Assembly: GCF_040436345.1 (NCBI RefSeq)
Contig: NC_133223.1
Span: 20,344,613-20,408,612, forward strand
Length of the DNA: 64,000 bases
Direction of reading: 5' to 3'
Source of the DNA: Pagrus major
Taxonomy: Eukaryota; Chordata; Actinopteri; Spariformes; Sparidae
Within the stretch, counting starts at the first letter, position 1. Each line of letters begins with the position of its first letter. The translations under genes and the position numbers were made by a program. Of this stretch, positions 63,601 to 64,000 are shown one piece after another. A model generated the notes under the pieces. The model saw nothing but the letters and a program-made list of their open reading frames with translations, searched no databases and was not told the origin of the DNA.

Positions 63601-63702
63601 TACAACATCCTCCACCTGCTCAGCCAGCTGAGGCAGCCGGAGCCCCGCAGCCAACCCAGCAATAGCACACGAGAGCTGGTCATGAGAGTCACTACAGTCT
63701 GA
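48855..63702 (+). CDS. marchf4: MARCH4 membrane-associated RING-CH E3 ubiquitin ligase
   Basis: Coding exons 48855-49283, 58659-58814, 59628-59820 and 63281-63702 join in phase to 399 aa plus stop (human 410). The N-terminal 130 residues are low-complexity and Pro/Ser-rich. A C4HC3 RING-CH domain has ligands Cys134, Cys137, Cys150, Cys152, His160, Cys163, Cys176 and Cys179, and recruits E2 enzymes. Two transmembrane helices follow, at about 207-231 ([19 protein letters not shown]) and 241-263. The segment [20 protein letters not shown] matches the family. The tail has a Ser/Thr/Val/Ala-rich insert and ends MRVTTV, a class I PDZ-type terminus. In mammals MARCH4 sits in the Golgi/ER and ubiquitinates membrane proteins such as MHC-I and CD4 for downregulation. 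Start chosen because a stop lies 9 bases upstream in frame and MLRSQGMLK matches human MLRHQGLLK. Intron 1 is 9.4 kb and repeat-rich. Confidence 0.95.
51517..52149. repeat. TTAA-type foldback element, copy B (most complete)
   Basis: A 633-bp element in march4 intron 1, starting TTAAAGGATACGTTCACC and ending GGTGAACTTATCCTTTAA. Nearly the whole left half (to about 51,775) is the imperfect reverse complement of the right half (from about 51,862). The loop carries a perfect 8-bp stem, CGCTAAAACTTTTAGCG, at 51,816-51,832 and a duplicated GGTTGAGCTTGTGT. No ORF. It is a palindromic non-autonomous DNA element that would fold into a long hairpin as RNA. Confidence 0.8.
55201..55216. repeat. C16 homopolymer
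   Basis: Sixteen consecutive C bases inside the LINE remnant; likely to be error-prone in sequencing and assembly. Confidence 0.9.
55456..55481. repeat. (TGCTC)5 pentanucleotide repeat
   Basis: Five tandem TGCTC units between the endonuclease-side and reverse-transcriptase remnants of the LINE. Confidence 0.85.
57566..57604. repeat. (TA)n microsatellite
   Basis: About 19 to 20 AT dinucleotides in march4 intron 1, preceded by an A-rich stretch. Confidence 0.9.
57880..58350. repeat. inverted-repeat element (GACCAAGACCA family)
   Basis: The left side holds several GACCAAG / AAGACCAG words (57,890-57,975) and the right side their reverse complement (TTGGTCTTGACTGGTCTTG at about 58,321). This suggests a non-autonomous DNA element of roughly 470 bp with diverged terminal repeats, in march4 intron 1 shortly before exon 2. 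Confidence 0.5.
60180..60584 (+). other. unexplained 134-codon open frame in march4 intron 3
   Basis: The open frame has a Lys/Glu/Cys-rich end ([20 protein letters not shown]) and a GC-richer middle than the surrounding intron. There are no splice sites in phase with march4 and no family I recognise. It could be a relic of a transposon gene, a lineage-specific exon or chance. Confidence 0.2.
61029..61200 (-). pseudogene. hAT transposase C-terminal remnant 1
   Basis: Read on the minus strand, [20 protein letters not shown] resembles the hAT-family C-terminal dimerisation region, whose usual form is roughly SSAPVERLFS-GGL---R-RLS. The surrounding reading frame is short and degenerate. It lies in march4 intron 3, opposite to the gene. 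Confidence 0.55.
61640..61780 (-). pseudogene. hAT transposase C-terminal remnant 2
   Basis: The minus strand gives [20 protein letters not shown] followed by a stop codon, homologous to remnant 1 some 600 bp away. Nucleotide words such as CACAAGACTGCCCAG and TTTCATGGATAT are shared. This copy keeps a 20-base segment missing from the first. Both are dead. Confidence 0.55.
62490..62572 (+). repeat. tRNA-like fragment (possible SINE head)
   Basis: GTGGCTTGTGGGTTGAGTA resembles a polymerase III A box and CAGGCTTCATATCCCAG, about 40 bases later, resembles a B box. Spacing suits a tRNA-derived SINE or a tRNA pseudogene, but mismatches in the B box and no clear acceptor stem argue against a working tRNA gene. 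Confidence 0.3.
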
Positions 63703-64000
63703 GGAGTCAGTTGAGGCCTTATCTCACACAGAGGTGACAGATTTATGAACCAGCTGACAGTTGAAAAAAAAAAAAAAGTCTTATCTTAACTGCACTGGAT
63801 TAATACCATGTTGTTGTTTGTTTCAAAATGCATCTCTGATGTCCTTACATGGATTGAATAAAAGTCAAAGTTGTTTGATTTGCAGAATTGGTTGAAAAAC
63901 AGTTCTTTCTGGATATTTGGTTAAAAAGATGAGCATGTGTTCATTCCTGATCTCTTGTAACACTGAAGTGAATCCAAGTTCATATTGATTGAGCTCTCTC
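63703..64000 (+). other. marchf4: march4 3' UTR and downstream DNA
   Basis: After the stop codon at 63,702 come an A13 run (about 63,764) and a canonical AATAAA at 63,857. Nothing further is recognisable before the window ends. Confidence 0.6.
63857..63862 (+). terminator. marchf4: march4 polyadenylation signal
   Basis: AATAAA 155 bp after the march4 stop codon, followed by a T/G-rich stretch (GTTGTTTGATTTGC) expected of a downstream element. Longer 3' UTR isoforms beyond the window are possible. Confidence 0.55.

Overview
The window is vertebrate genomic DNA, almost certainly from a ray-finned (teleost, percomorph-like) fish. Coding capacity is broken into short exons with GT/AG introns, non-coding DNA dominates, and many dispersed sequences resemble repeats I know from fish genomes. 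No prokaryotic operon, CRISPR array, rRNA gene or convincing intact tRNA gene is visible. Three protein-coding genes can be reconstructed exon by exon with every reading-frame phase matching.

(1) 18,494-28,163 (+): nme8 (txndc3), 17 coding exons, 655 aa, one thioredoxin domain followed by three nucleoside-diphosphate-kinase domains. It is a ciliary/axonemal protein, and a perfect RFX X-box lies 178 bp upstream of its start codon. (2) 29,031-43,496 (-): smarcal1 (HARP), 17 coding exons, 913 aa, an SNF2-type annealing helicase with an N-terminal RPA-binding motif, two HARP domains and a complete set of helicase motifs. It is tail-to-tail with nme8. (3) 48,855-63,702 (+): march4 (marchf4), 4 coding exons, 399 aa, a membrane-bound RING-CH E3 ubiquitin ligase. 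It is head-to-head with smarcal1 across about 5.4 kb.

Layout: 1-18.2 kb is intergenic with no supported gene. It holds a foldback element (8.4-9.35 kb), simple repeats, a second copy of the 13-bp X-box and blocks that look like candidate conserved non-coding DNA. 18.2-28.4 kb is nme8. 28.57-29.0 kb is a TTAA-ended foldback element filling the gap between the two convergent 3' ends. 29.0-43.5 kb is smarcal1, whose introns contain repeat fragments and another foldback copy. 43.5-48.8 kb is the intergenic region, with nested repeats, a 134-bp-period minisatellite, a decayed retroelement ORF and the march4 5' region with a small uORF. 48.9-63.7 kb is march4; its introns carry the most complete (about 633-bp, palindromic) foldback copy, a decayed L2-like LINE, hAT transposase remnants and a tRNA-like fragment.

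The three genes do not form a pathway: nme8 acts in motile cilia, smarcal1 in replication-fork remodelling and march4 in Golgi/ER ubiquitination. smarcal1 and march4 are also neighbours in human (2q35), whereas human NME8 is on chromosome 7. I found no new enzymatic system. The most interesting signals are microsatellites placed on nme8 splice sites, a possible alternative terminal exon in nme8, and the foldback family, one copy of which lies just after the smarcal1 stop codon.
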